A DNA stretch of 64,000 bases, taken from the NCBI GenBank assembly GCA_003242685.1, contig QGVD01000007.1, positions 6,879 through 70,878 of the forward strand, read 5' to 3'. The position numbers and the translations under genes are program-made. Source of the stretch: Pseudomonadota bacterium. Lineage in GTDB: Bacteria > Pseudomonadota > Gammaproteobacteria > Steroidobacterales > Steroidobacteraceae. The notes under the pieces are model-generated. The model saw nothing but the letters and a program-made list of their open reading frames with translations. It did not search any database and was not told the DNA's origin. Of the stretch, positions 24,383 to 33,264 are shown piece by piece (positions within the stretch are counted from its first letter, which is position 1; every line of letters starts with the position of its first letter).

Positions 24383-26107
24383 CTAGGAGGAGGGCCGACG
24401 CCGCGCAGGGCGCGCCCCCGCAGGACGAGGCTGATTCCTCGCCGCCTTGAGCATCTCCCGCGCGTGCTCGCGCGCCTTCGAAGTGACTTCGATGCCGCCC
24501 AGCATGCGCGCGAGCTCCTCCACGCGCTCCTCCTCGGACAGCTCGGCGAGACTCGTGCGGGTCGTTCGGCCGTCGGTCAGCTTCGTCACCCGCAGGTGAT
24601 GGTGGCCCTGAGAGGCCACCTGCGGCAGGTGCGTCACGCACAGGACCTGCGCCGATTCGCCGAGCGCGCGCAACTCGCGCCCGACGATCTCCGCGACGGC
24701 GCCGCCGATGCCGGCGTCGACCTCGTCGAACACCATGCAGCGCGTCTCGCGCGCCGCGCACGAGACCTGCACGGCGAGCGAGAGGCGCGACAGCTCACCG
24801 CCCGATGCCACCTTCGCGAGCGGCCGCAGCGGCTGCCCCGGGTTCGCCGTGACGCGGAACTCCACGTGATCGATGCCGTGCGCGGCAGGCTCGGCGGAAT
24901 CGAGAGGCGTGATCTCGACCTGGAAGCGGCCGCCTGCCATGCCGAGCGTCTGCATACGCGTCGTGATGTCCTTGCCGAGCGCTCGCGCCACGGTCGCGCG
25001 GCGAGCCGAGAGCTGCTGAGCGAGGGAGCGGTAGCTCTCGAGCGCGGACGCGAGGTCGCGGCGCAGGGAGGCAAGATCCGTTTCGGCGCGCTCCAGCTCG
25101 GCGAGCTCGGCTTCGAGCTGCGCGGCGCGGTTCGGCAGCTCATCCGGTGTCACACGGTTCTTGCGCGCGAGCTCCTCGATGGCCGCGAGCCGCTTCTCGA
25201 CCTCGTCCTGGCGTGCAGTGTCGACATCCAGGTTCTCGAGGTAATGCTGCAGCTCCCGCGCAGCCTCACGGATCTGGATGCCGGCGCTGTCGACTAGCGG
25301 CATCACGGCGGCGAGCATCGGGTCGACGTTCGAAACGGTACGCAGCGCCGACAGCGCGCGGCTCACGCACGCGTGAGCGCTCACGTTCTCCGCTTCGAAG
25401 AGCAGACCGAGCGCGCTCTGCGCCGCCTGTGCGAGGCGACCGCGGTTCACGAGTCGCTCCCGCTCCTCGGTGAGCGCCGCGAGCTCGCCCTCCCTGAGCT
25501 CGAGCGCCTTGAGCTCCTGCACCTGATAGCGCAGCAGATCGAGCCGCGCGTCGCGATCGCGCGCCTTGCTCTCGAGCTCGAGCGTGCGATTGAGAAGCTC
25601 CAGCCACACCCGGTGGGCGATCGCCACCTGCTCGGTGAGCGGCTCGAGACGGCCGTAGCCGTCGAGCAGCTCGCGCTGGGTGGAGGAGCGGGTGAGCGAC
25701 TGGAATTCGTGCTGCCCGTGGATGTCGACGAGAAAGCTTCCCGCCGCGCGCAGGAGCTGAACCGGCACCGCCTGGCCGTTGAGATAGGCACGCGAACGGC
25801 CGTCACGGGCGACGACGCGGCGGACGGAAAGCTCGTCCCGGTCGCCGTCGATCGACTGCTCGTCGAGCCAGCGGCGCAGCTCACGCGGCGCGTGAGTGAG
25901 GTCGAAGGTAGCGGAAACCTCGGCTCGCTCCGCGCCATGACGCACCACCTCGCCGCCCGCCCGACCGCCGGCGATGAGCTGCAGGGCGTCGACGACGATC
26001 GATTTCCCGGCACCGGTCTCGCCGGTGAGCACCGTGAGGCCGGGCCTGAACTCGATCTCGACCGAGTCGATGATGGCCAGGTCGCGGATCTGCAGATACG
26101 TCAGCAT
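24383..26107 (-). CDS. recN: DNA repair protein RecN
   Basis: RecN is an SMC-like ATPase acting early in double-strand break repair. The 574-residue protein has Walker A GETGAGKS near residue 30, two coiled-coil stretches (about 150-230 and 275-370) flanking a hinge, and the C-terminal ABC signature ASGGELSRLSLA with Walker B MVFDEVDAGIGG. Length is close to E. coli RecN (553). The C-terminal tail is rich in Arg/Pro. It is downstream of nadK on the same strand, 28 nt apart, a pairing common in gammaproteobacteria. Confidence 0.96.
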   Translation of the reverse strand: MLTYLQIRDLAIIDSVEIEFRPGLTVLTGETGAGKSIVVDALQLIAGGRAGGEVVRHGAERAEVSATFDLTHAPRELRRWLDEQSIDGDRDELSVRRVVARDGRSRAYLNGQAVPVQLLRAAGSFLVDIHGQHEFQSLTRSSTQRELLDGYGRLEPLTEQVAIAHRVWLELLNRTLELESKARDRDARLDLLRYQVQELKALELREGELAALTEERERLVNRGRLAQAAQSALGLLFEAENVSAHACVSRALSALRTVSNVDPMLAAVMPLVDSAGIQIREAARELQHYLENLDVDTARQDEVEKRLAAIEELARKNRVTPDELPNRAAQLEAELAELERAETDLASLRRDLASALESYRSLAQQLSARRATVARALGKDITTRMQTLGMAGGRFQVEITPLDSAEPAAHGIDHVEFRVTANPGQPLRPLAKVASGGELSRLSLAVQVSCAARETRCMVFDEVDAGIGGAVAEIVGRELRALGESAQVLCVTHLPQVASQGHHHLRVTKLTDGRTTRTSLAELSEEERVEELARMLGGIEVTSKAREHAREMLKAARNQPRPAGARPARRRPSS

Positions 26108-26135
26108 GGGGCGGCTTCTTCTGCGTTCGGGACCG

Positions 26136-27029
26136 TCAGCGCGAATGATCGAGGCTTCCGCGTCCCCAGTGGAGCTTCGAGCGCAGCAGGCGGTAGTAGT
26201 CGTGCCCGGTCGGGTGCAGCAGAGTGATGTGCTGCCGTGCGGGTTTCACCTGGAGCCGGGCGCCCGGCTCGAGCTCGCCGAGCACGCTGCCGTCGCACGC
26301 GACCTGGGCGCGGGTGTCCGGGCGTTCGATGAGCCTTACCTCGACGGTCGACTGTCCCGAGACCACGATCGGACGATCGGACAGCGTGTGCGGACAGATG
26401 GGTGCGACCACCAGCACGTCGAGACTGGGGTGGACGATGGGACCGCCGCAGGAGAGTGCGTAGGCCGTCGAGCCGGTAGCGCTCGCGATCACGATGCCGT
26501 CACCCGCGTGCGAGTTGACGTACTGGTCGTCGAGAAAAGTCTCGAAGTCGAGCATGCGTCCCGTCGCCAGCTTCTGTACGACGACGTCATTGAGCGCCAG
26601 GGCTTCGGCGATCGCGCCGTCCTTGCCGTAGAGACACGCCGCGAGCAGCGGTCGCCGGTCGGATTCGCAGCGCCCCTGCAGGACGTCGTCCACGCAGGCC
26701 AGCATGTCCTGGGGCAGCACATCCGTGAGGAACCCGAGCCGTCCGCGGTTGATGCCGAGCAGGGGCACGTCGTGGCGCGCGACGAGCCGCGCCGCATAGA
26801 GCAGCGTCCCGTCGCCCCCGATGGCGATGACGAGGTCGGCGCGCCGGCCGAACTCGGTCTCGGGCACCCGCCGCGCGTCGAGCTGCCGGCCCCCGAGCTC
26901 GGCGTCCTCGCTCAGCAGCACGTCCACCCCGCGCGAGCGCAGGTGTGGGACGAGCGTTGCGGCGGATTCCGCGACTCGCGGGTCGGTGAACCGGCCGACG
27001 AGCGCGCATACGCGGACGGGAAAGGCCAT
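26136..27029 (-). CDS. nadK: NAD kinase
   Basis: NadK phosphorylates NAD to NADP. The 297-residue protein has the diagnostic GGDGTLLYAAR motif (about residue 70), the INRGRLGFLTDV stretch, and the conserved ATGSTAYALSCGGPIV segment. The C-terminal half is the beta-sandwich domain with RPIVV. The ATG at 27029 gives the expected N-terminus (AFPVRVCALVGRFTDPRV). It is divergent from hrcA and probably co-transcribed with recN. Confidence 0.95.
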   Translation of the reverse strand: MAFPVRVCALVGRFTDPRVAESAATLVPHLRSRGVDVLLSEDAELGGRQLDARRVPETEFGRRADLVIAIGGDGTLLYAARLVARHDVPLLGINRGRLGFLTDVLPQDMLACVDDVLQGRCESDRRPLLAACLYGKDGAIAEALALNDVVVQKLATGRMLDFETFLDDQYVNSHAGDGIVIASATGSTAYALSCGGPIVHPSLDVLVVAPICPHTLSDRPIVVSGQSTVEVRLIERPDTRAQVACDGSVLGELEPGARLQVKPARQHITLLHPTGHDYYRLLRSKLHWGRGSLDHSR

Positions 27030-27157
27030 TCAGGAGCCTCGAGCTTGCAGACCTGGTGGGGTGCCGGTGCGCGGCGCCTTTGTAGCATGGCCCTCGAGTC
27101 CCGCCAATGCGCGAATCGGGAGCCTTTGCGCAGTCTCTCAGGCGGGGAGAGCCTTGC

Positions 27158-27186
27158 TTGACGGCTCGCAGCCCCAAAGATAGGTT
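27158..27186 (+). promoter_or_regulatory. Candidate sigma-70 promoter of hrcA
   Basis: TTGACG (27158-27163), 17 nt, then TAGGTT (27181-27186), 54 nt before the hrcA ATG. The -35 is a close match and the -10 is moderate. No CIRCE-type inverted repeat (TTAGCACTC-N9-GAGTGCTAA) is present here. Confidence 0.45.
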
Positions 27187-27239
27187 GTCAGCCGGTTAAG
27201 TGAACGGAATCACGAGGTTACGACCGCTGTCTTGAGTCT

Positions 27240-28310
27240 ATGCCGCACGAAGGCCGACATGAAGCGCGCGAGGAGGTGCTCAGCGAGCGTGCCCAGCACC
27301 TGCTGCGCGTGCTCATCGAAAGCTACATCCGCGACGGACAGCCGGTAGGGTCGCGGACGCTGTCCCGCGAGTCGGGGCTGAATCTCAGCTCGGCCACCAT
27401 CCGCAACGTCATGGCGGATCTCGAGGAGCTCGGCTTCGTGACCTCGCCCCACGCCTCGGCGGGACGCATACCGACGGACAAGGGTTACCGCTTCTTCGTC
27501 GACACGCTGCTCAAGGTTCAGCCGCTCGACAGCGCGGCGGTCATCGAGATCCAGCGGCAGCTTGACTCGAATCTCGACAGCTCGAAGTCGGTGGCCGCTG
27601 CCGCCTCGCAGCTCCTGTCCACCGTCACGCACCTGGCGGGAGTCGTCACTCTGCCCCGCAGCGAGCAGGCGTCGCTCACACAGATCGAATTCCTCGGGCT
27701 GTCCGACAATCGCGTGCTCGCGGTCCTGGTGTTCAACGACCGCGAGGTGCAGAACCGCATCATCCATCTCGACCGCTACTTCTCTCCGGACCAGCTCAAG
27801 CGCGCCTCGAACTACCTGAACGAGCAGTTCCGCGGCCGCACGCTCCAGCAGGTGCGCCAGGAGATCGTGCGCCAGCTCAACGAGACGCGGGAGCACATGA
27901 ACCAGATCATGCTCGACGCGATCTCGGTCGCGCAGCAGGTGTTCGAGAAGCAGGAGGAAGAGCAGCTCGAGTACGTGATCGCCGGCGAGACCAATCTCAT
28001 GGGTGTCGCGGAGCTCTCGAGCGTCGAGAAGCTCCGCCGGCTGTTCGAGGCCTTCAACGAGAAGCGCGACTTCCTGCACCTCCTGGACCAGAGCCTCAAG
28101 GCTCAGGGCGTGCAGATCTTCATCGGCCACGAGTCGGGATATCAGATCCTCGACGACTGCAGCGTGGTCACGGCGCCGTACGGGTCGGAGGACAACATCG
28201 TCGGTGTGCTCGGGGTCATCGGGCCGACGCGCATGGCCTACGAGCGCATCATCCCGATCGTGGACGTTACCGCCAAGCTCCTGGGCGCGGCCTTGAACTC
28301 CCGCCGGTAG
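27240..28310 (+). CDS. hrcA: Heat-inducible transcription repressor HrcA
   Basis: HrcA represses chaperone operons by binding CIRCE. The 356-residue protein has the winged helix (IRDGQPVGSRTLSRESGLNLSSATIRNVMADLEELGFV), the following SPHASAGRIPTDKGYRFFVD, a helical insert and the GAF-like C-terminal domain with IGPTRMAYERIIPIVD. It heads the hrcA-grpE-dnaK-dnaJ order. No CIRCE element is visible near it, so its target in this genome may be elsewhere (for example groESL). Confidence 0.95.
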   Translation: MPHEGRHEAREEVLSERAQHLLRVLIESYIRDGQPVGSRTLSRESGLNLSSATIRNVMADLEELGFVTSPHASAGRIPTDKGYRFFVDTLLKVQPLDSAAVIEIQRQLDSNLDSSKSVAAAASQLLSTVTHLAGVVTLPRSEQASLTQIEFLGLSDNRVLAVLVFNDREVQNRIIHLDRYFSPDQLKRASNYLNEQFRGRTLQQVRQEIVRQLNETREHMNQIMLDAISVAQQVFEKQEEEQLEYVIAGETNLMGVAELSSVEKLRRLFEAFNEKRDFLHLLDQSLKAQGVQIFIGHESGYQILDDCSVVTAPYGSEDNIVGVLGVIGPTRMAYERIIPIVDVTAKLLGAALNSRR

Positions 28311-28319
28311 CGCCCATTT
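28292..28319 (+). promoter_or_regulatory. Candidate sigma-32 (heat-shock) promoter of grpE-dnaK
   Basis: CTTGAAC (28292-28298), a 13-nt spacer, then GCCCATTT (28312-28319). The sigma-32 consensus is CTTGAAA-N11-16-CCCCATnT; only one base of each element deviates. It overlaps the last codons of hrcA and lies 78 nt before the grpE ATG. Confidence 0.6.
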
Positions 28320-28397
28320 CCACGCTTCGAAGGTCTCCCGGAATCTAAGCCTCCGTCGAGATTGCGGAGGTAAGTTTTTGTTTTTCAGGAGGATGTG

Positions 28398-29018
28398 ATG
28401 ACGAATGCTGGTGAGGGCGGGCGCCCGAGCGACCACCCCGAAGAGGTCGAAGGCGTCGCGGAAGCGACTGCCGTGCTGCCGGAAACCGCCGCTCAGCTCG
28501 TCGAGATGGAGCAGCTCCAGCAGGCTCTCGCGCAGGCCGAGGAGCGCGCGAAGAACCACTGGGAGCAGTATCTGCGCGCCGTCGCGGAGCTGGAGAACGT
28601 GCGCAAGAGGGCGCAGCGCGACATCGAGAACGCCACGCGCTTCGCGCTCGAGCGGTTCGCGCTCGAGCTCCTGCCGGTGAAGGACAGCATGGAGCTCGCG
28701 CTCCAGAATGCCGGCAAGGGCGATCCGCAGAGCCTGCTCGCGGGCCAGGAAGCGACGCTCAAGCTCCTCTCCCGCGCGTTCGAGAAGCACGACATCCTCG
28801 AGATCAATCCTCTCGGCCAGGCGTTCGACCCCGAGAAGCACGAAGCGATGATGACCCAGGAGTCGACGACTGCGGCTCCGGGCACGGTTCTGCAGGTGGT
28901 GCAGCGCGGCTACGAGCTCAACGGACGACTGCTGCGTCCCGCGCGCGTCATCGTCGCGAAGGCTCCGGAAAAGACGTCCGGGACGGACGATTCGTCCGGG
29001 AAGACCCCGGAAAGCTGA
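28398..29018 (+). CDS. grpE: Nucleotide exchange factor GrpE
   Basis: GrpE releases ADP from DnaK. The 206-residue protein has an acidic disordered N-terminus, the long coiled coil (EQLQQALAQAEERAKNHW and following), and the C-terminal beta domain with NPLGQAFDPEKHEAM and VVQRGYELNGRLLRPARV. Start: AGGAGG lies 5 nt before the ATG at 28398; a GTG three bases earlier is less well spaced. It lies 87 nt downstream of hrcA, behind the sigma-32-type promoter. Confidence 0.96.
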   Translation: MTNAGEGGRPSDHPEEVEGVAEATAVLPETAAQLVEMEQLQQALAQAEERAKNHWEQYLRAVAELENVRKRAQRDIENATRFALERFALELLPVKDSMELALQNAGKGDPQSLLAGQEATLKLLSRAFEKHDILEINPLGQAFDPEKHEAMMTQESTTAAPGTVLQVVQRGYELNGRLLRPARVIVAKAPEKTSGTDDSSGKTPES

Positions 29019-29095
29019 AAGTTCTGACTTGAATCGGCATGACGTGCACCCAACAAGTGCCGGCATGAGGGACCAGAGAAAACGCGGAGATTCCC

Positions 29096-31042
29096 ATGGC
29101 AAAGATCATCGGCATTGACCTCGGCACGACGAACTCGTGCGTCGCGATCATGGAGGGCGGTAAGCCGCGCGTGATCGAGAACAGCGAAGGCGACCGCACG
29201 ACGCCGTCGATCGTCGCGTTCACCAAGGACAACGAGGTCCTCGTCGGCCAGTCTGCGAAGCGTCAGGCGGTGACGAATCCGCAGAACACGCTGTTCGCAG
29301 TCAAGCGCCTCATCGGCCGCAAGTACGAAGACGATGTCGTGCAGCGCGACATCAGGATGGTCCCCTACAAGATCGTCAGGGCCGACAACGGCGATGCCTG
29401 GGTCGAGGTGCAGGGCAAGAAGATGGCCCCGCCCGAAATCTCCGCGCGCGTGCTGATGAAGATGAAGAAGACCGCCGAGGACTATCTCGGCGAGCCGGTG
29501 AAGGAAGCGGTCATCACCGTGCCGGCCTACTTCAACGATTCGCAGCGCCAGGCGACCAAGGACGCCGGGCGCATCGCGGGCCTCGAGGTCAAGCGCATCA
29601 TCAACGAGCCGACCGCGGCCGCGCTCGCCTACGGTCTCGACAAGCAGGGCGGCGATCGCAAGATCGCGGTCTACGACCTCGGCGGCGGTACGTTCGACAT
29701 CTCGATCATCGAGATCGCCGAGGTGGACGGTGAGCGCCAGTTCGAGGTGCTCTCGACGAACGGCGACACGTTCCTCGGCGGCGAGGACTTCGACAAGCGC
29801 ATCATCGATTACCTCGCCGAGGAGTTCCAGAAGGAGTCCGGCGTCGACGTGCGCAAGGACCCGCTCGCCATGCAGCGCCTCAAGGAGGCGGCCGAGAAGG
29901 CGAAGATCGAGCTCTCCTCGAGCCAGCAGACCGAGATCAACCTGCCGTACATCACGGCGGACGCTTCGGGTCCGAAGCACCTCAACGTGAAGCTCACCCG
30001 GGCGAAGCTCGAGTCCCTCGTCGAGGATCTCGTGCAGAAGACGATCGAGCCGTGCCGCATCGCGCTCAAGGACGCGGGCCTCACGCCGAAGGACATCTCC
30101 GAGGTGATCCTCGTCGGCGGCCAGACGCGCATGCCGCTCGTGCAGAAGTACGTGAAGGACTTCTTCGGCAAGGAGCCGCGCAAGGACGTGAACCCCGACG
30201 AGGCGGTCGCCGTGGGTGCGGCGATCCAGGGCGGCGTGCTCGCGGGCGAGGTGAAGGACGTGCTGCTGCTCGACGTCACGCCGCTCTCGCTCGGTATCGA
30301 GACGCTCGGCGGCGTGATGACGAAGCTCATCGAGAAGAACACCACGATTCCGACCAAGGCGTCGCAGGTGTTCTCCACGGCCGAGGACAATCAGACGGCC
30401 GTGACCATCCACGTGCTGCAGGGCGAGCGCGAGCGGGCCGCGGACAACAAGTCCCTCGGCAAGTTCGATCTCACCGACATCCCGCCGGCGCCGCGCGGAG
30501 TGCCTCAGATCGAGGTCACCTTCGACATCGACGCGAACGGCATTCTCAACGTCTCCGCGAAGGACAAGGCGACCGGCAAGGAGCAGCGCATCGTCATCCG
30601 CGCATCGAGCGGCCTCACGGAAGAGGAGATCCAGCGCATGATCCGCGACGCGGAGGCGCACGCGGAGGAGGACAGGCGCTTCCGCGAGCTCGTCGAGGCG
30701 CGCAACAAGGCCGACGCGCTCATCCACGCCGTCGAGAAGTCCCTCAAGGACCTCGGCGACAAGGTCGAACCGTCGGAGCGTGCGAACGTCGAGTCCGCGA
30801 TCTCCGATCTGCGCTCGGCGCTGAAGGGCGACGACCGCGCCGTCATCGAGAAGAAGACGGAGGCGCTCGCCCAGGCATCGGCGAGCATCGCGCAGAAGGC
30901 CTACGCCCAGCAGCAGGCGGGCGGCGAGAGCGCCGGGTCTTCTTCGAGCACGGCGGGCGGCGCGCGCGGAAGCTCGGGCCGCGACGATGTCGTGGACGCC
31001 GAGTTCGAAGAAGTGAAGGACAAGGACCGGAAGGCTTCGTAA
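29096..31042 (+). CDS. dnaK: Chaperone DnaK (Hsp70)
   Basis: DnaK is the ATP-dependent Hsp70. The 648-residue protein has the nucleotide motifs GIDLGTTNSCVA (phosphate 1), VYDLGGGTFDISI (phosphate 2) and ILVGGQTRMP, the linker LLLDVTPLSLGIET, the substrate-binding beta domain and the helical lid. The C-terminus is the Gly/Ser-rich tail ending with an acidic VVDAEFEEVKD. Length is near E. coli DnaK (638). A 12-bp hairpin 32 nt after the stop separates it from dnaJ. Confidence 0.98.
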   Translation: MAKIIGIDLGTTNSCVAIMEGGKPRVIENSEGDRTTPSIVAFTKDNEVLVGQSAKRQAVTNPQNTLFAVKRLIGRKYEDDVVQRDIRMVPYKIVRADNGDAWVEVQGKKMAPPEISARVLMKMKKTAEDYLGEPVKEAVITVPAYFNDSQRQATKDAGRIAGLEVKRIINEPTAAALAYGLDKQGGDRKIAVYDLGGGTFDISIIEIAEVDGERQFEVLSTNGDTFLGGEDFDKRIIDYLAEEFQKESGVDVRKDPLAMQRLKEAAEKAKIELSSSQQTEINLPYITADASGPKHLNVKLTRAKLESLVEDLVQKTIEPCRIALKDAGLTPKDISEVILVGGQTRMPLVQKYVKDFFGKEPRKDVNPDEAVAVGAAIQGGVLAGEVKDVLLLDVTPLSLGIETLGGVMTKLIEKNTTIPTKASQVFSTAEDNQTAVTIHVLQGERERAADNKSLGKFDLTDIPPAPRGVPQIEVTFDIDANGILNVSAKDKATGKEQRIVIRASSGLTEEEIQRMIRDAEAHAEEDRRFRELVEARNKADALIHAVEKSLKDLGDKVEPSERANVESAISDLRSALKGDDRAVIEKKTEALAQASASIAQKAYAQQQAGGESAGSSSSTAGGARGSSGRDDVVDAEFEEVKDKDRKAS

Positions 31043-31074
31043 GCTTCGGGGCAGAATCGATGTGAGCTCGAGAG

Positions 31075-31107
31075 GCCGCCGGACGTGCGGGAACGTCCGG
31101 CGGCTTT
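31075..31107 (+). terminator. Hairpin between dnaK and dnaJ
   Basis: A perfect 12-bp stem: GCCGCCGGACGT (31075-31086), loop GCGGGA, ACGTCCGGCGGC (31093-31104), followed by only three T. It is very stable and could act as an intrinsic terminator or as an mRNA-stabilising hairpin that leaves dnaK more abundant than dnaJ. The arm core recurs at 15217-15247. Confidence 0.6.
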
Positions 31108-31135
31108 CCGCGTATCAGGAGCCCGTCCCCGACCC

Positions 31136-32275
31136 ATGACGACGAAGCGCGACTACTACAAGATCCTGGACGTTCCGCGGAACGCGACGGAGGCGGAGAT
31201 CAAGAAGGCCTACCGGCGTCTCGCGATGAAGTACCACCCGGACCGCAATCCGAACGACAAGGAAGCCGAGGAGAAATTCAAGGAGGTCAAGGAGGCCTAC
31301 GAGGTCCTCACCGACCCCGAGAAGCGTGCGGCCTACGACCAGTTCGGACACGCGGGCGTCGAGGCGGCCGCGCGCGGAGGCCGGCCGGGCGGCTTCGGGC
31401 CCGGCGACGCGTTCGCCGACATCTTCGGGGACGTCTTCGGAGACATCTTCGGCGGAGGCCGGCGTGCGCGCACGCAGGTGTTCCGCGGCGCGGATCTGCG
31501 CTACGAGCTCGAGCTCGATCTCGAACAGGCGGTGTTCGGCCACACGGTCGAGATCAAAGTGCCGAAGCTCGTCGAGTGCGACTCCTGCAACGGAACGGGA
31601 GCGGCGAAGGGCAGTGCACCCGTCACGTGCGACACGTGCGGCGGCTCCGGTCAGGTGCGCATCGCGCAGGGCTTCTTCCAGCTCCAGCAGACGTGCCCGC
31701 GCTGCCGCGGCGTCGGAACGATCATCCGCAATCCCTGCGACCGGTGTCATGGTCAGGGGCGCGTGCACCGCACGAAGAAACTGTCGGTCAAGGTGCCCGC
31801 CGGCGTGGACACGGGCGACCGCATCCGTCTCACAGGAGAGGGCGAGGCGGGGCGCAACGGCGGTCCGCCGGGCGATCTCTACGTGGAGATCACCGTACGC
31901 GAGCACCCGATCTTCGAGCGCGATGGCGAACATCTCTCCTGCGAGCTGCCCATCAGCTTCGCCACCGCGGCGCTCGGAGGCACGCTCACCGTGCCGACGC
32001 TCGACGGCGAGGTGACGATCAAGATTCCGCCGGAGACGCAGTCGGGCCGCGTGTTCCGCCTGCGCGAGAAAGGCGTGAAGCCGGTGCGCGGCGGACAGCG
32101 CGGCGATCTGTTCTGCCGCGTCGTCGTCGAGACGCCCGTGAACCTCACGGCCGAACAGCGCGAGCTCATCCGCAAGCTCGACGAGTCGCTGAAGAGGGAG
32201 AGCGGCAAGCACGCACCGCGCGCCACGGGTTTCCTCGAAGGCGTGAAGCGCTTCTTTTCGAGCGGCAGCGCCTGA
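31136..32275 (+). CDS. dnaJ: Chaperone DnaJ (Hsp40)
   Basis: DnaJ delivers substrates to DnaK and stimulates its ATPase. The 379-residue protein has the J-domain with YHPDRN, the Gly/Phe region (GGFGPGDAFADIFGDVFGD), and four zinc-binding repeats CDSCNGTG, CDTCGGSG, CPRCRGVG and CDRCHGQG. The beta-sandwich C-terminal domain follows. I chose the ATG at 31136 (MTTKRDYYKILDV); a GTG 51 nt upstream lies inside the intergenic hairpin. The stop overlaps an in-frame ATG for dapB. Confidence 0.97.
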   Translation: MTTKRDYYKILDVPRNATEAEIKKAYRRLAMKYHPDRNPNDKEAEEKFKEVKEAYEVLTDPEKRAAYDQFGHAGVEAAARGGRPGGFGPGDAFADIFGDVFGDIFGGGRRARTQVFRGADLRYELELDLEQAVFGHTVEIKVPKLVECDSCNGTGAAKGSAPVTCDTCGGSGQVRIAQGFFQLQQTCPRCRGVGTIIRNPCDRCHGQGRVHRTKKLSVKVPAGVDTGDRIRLTGEGEAGRNGGPPGDLYVEITVREHPIFERDGEHLSCELPISFATAALGGTLTVPTLDGEVTIKIPPETQSGRVFRLREKGVKPVRGGQRGDLFCRVVVETPVNLTAEQRELIRKLDESLKRESGKHAPRATGFLEGVKRFFSSGSA

Positions 32276-32298
32276 TGCCGCCGACGGCAGGGGGATCG

Positions 32299-33102
32299 AT
32301 GATTCGCGCAGCCATCATCGGCGCCACGGGACGCATGGGACTCGCGATCGCGCGCGCCGCTTCCCGATCCAGTGACGTACGCATCACGGCCGCCGTCGCT
32401 TCGCCTTCGAGCGACAAGCGCGGGCGCGATCTGGGAGAGCTCGCAGGTTGCGGCACGCTCGGCGTGCCCGTCGATACGCAGATCGACGCGGTGCTCGAGC
32501 GTGCCGACGTCGTGATCGATTTCTCTCAGCCTGCGGCGACATCGGCGAACGTCGCAGCCTGCCGCGCCATGCGCAAGCCGCTGCTCGTCGGCACGACGGG
32601 CTTCGCGGCGGAGCTCGAACGGGCGTTCGATGCGGCGGCGAAGGAGATTCCACTGCTCGTGGCGCCGAACACGAGCATCGGCGTGACACTGCTGATCGAG
32701 CTCGTGCGTCAGGCGGCCGCAGCGCTTCCGCGCGAGTTCGACATCGAGATCGTCGAAGCACATCACCGCGGCAAGAAGGACGCGCCGTCGGGCACGGCAC
32801 TCGCACTCGGACGTGCCGCCGCTCAGGGTCGCGGTGTCTCGCTCGATGACGTTGCCGTGAAGAACCGCGCGGACAGTGGACCGCGCCGTGACGGAGACAT
32901 CGGCTTCGCGGTCGTGCGCGGTGGTGACATCGTCGGCGAGCACTCCGTGCTGTTCGCCGGCGACGGCGAACAGCTCACGCTCACGCATCGCGCCACGGAT
33001 CGGGCGATCTTCGCCCAGGGGGCCCTCCGGGCAGCCGTCTGGCTCGCGGGCCAGCCGCCGGGGCGCTATTCGATGCGCGATTTTCTTATTAAGAAACAAT
33101 GA
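32299..33102 (+). CDS. dapB: 4-hydroxy-tetrahydrodipicolinate reductase
   Basis: DapB reduces hydroxy-tetrahydrodipicolinate on the lysine/diaminopimelate pathway. The 267-residue protein has the NAD(P) motif GATGRMG, VIDFSQPAAT, VGTTGF, and the catalytic EAHHRGKKDAPSGTAL with the essential His and Lys. The ATG at 32299 follows AGGGGGA; an ATG at 32275, overlapping the dnaJ stop, would add eight residues. It is placed between dnaJ and carA, as in Xanthomonas and Pseudomonas. Confidence 0.95.
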   Translation: MIRAAIIGATGRMGLAIARAASRSSDVRITAAVASPSSDKRGRDLGELAGCGTLGVPVDTQIDAVLERADVVIDFSQPAATSANVAACRAMRKPLLVGTTGFAAELERAFDAAAKEIPLLVAPNTSIGVTLLIELVRQAAAALPREFDIEIVEAHHRGKKDAPSGTALALGRAAAQGRGVSLDDVAVKNRADSGPRRDGDIGFAVVRGGDIVGEHSVLFAGDGEQLTLTHRATDRAIFAQGALRAAVWLAGQPPGRYSMRDFLIKKQ

Positions 33103-33164
33103 GTTGCGCGATACGGACGGCCCGGCTGGAGCCCGCAGAACCCGGGTCCGGGGCCGCATCGCCG

Positions 33165-33193
33165 TGGACGGAAGGCGCCTCTCCGGCTATCAT
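33165..33193 (+). promoter_or_regulatory. Candidate sigma-70 promoter of carAB
   Basis: TGGACG (33165-33170), 17 nt, TATCAT (33188-33193). The -35 matches four of six consensus bases. The same GGCTATCAT context occurs in the tpiA promoter. Predicted start of transcription is near 33200, so the hairpin would lie in the 5' leader. Confidence 0.4.
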
Positions 33194-33221
33194 TTCGCCG
33201 CAATCCGAAAGGGTTAGTCCA

Positions 33222-33264
33222 TACAAGGCGGGAGGATGTTCGGCAGAACTCCTCCCGCTTTGTA
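33222..33264 (+). terminator. Long hairpin in the carA leader (possible attenuator)
   Basis: Arms 33222-33236 (TACAAGGCGGGAGGA) and 33250-33264 (TCCTCCCGCTTTGTA) pair over 15 positions with one G-U. A single-base bulge and a further GTTC/GAAC stem with a GGCA loop cap the structure. A broken T-rich tract (CTTTGTATAT) follows the GC part. It can be a dapB terminator or a carAB attenuator. Confidence 0.5.

Noticed and set aside
29028..29055. A second sigma-32-like promoter before dnaK
   Set aside because: CTTGAAT is good, but the downstream half (ACCCAACA) deviates too far from CCCCATnT.
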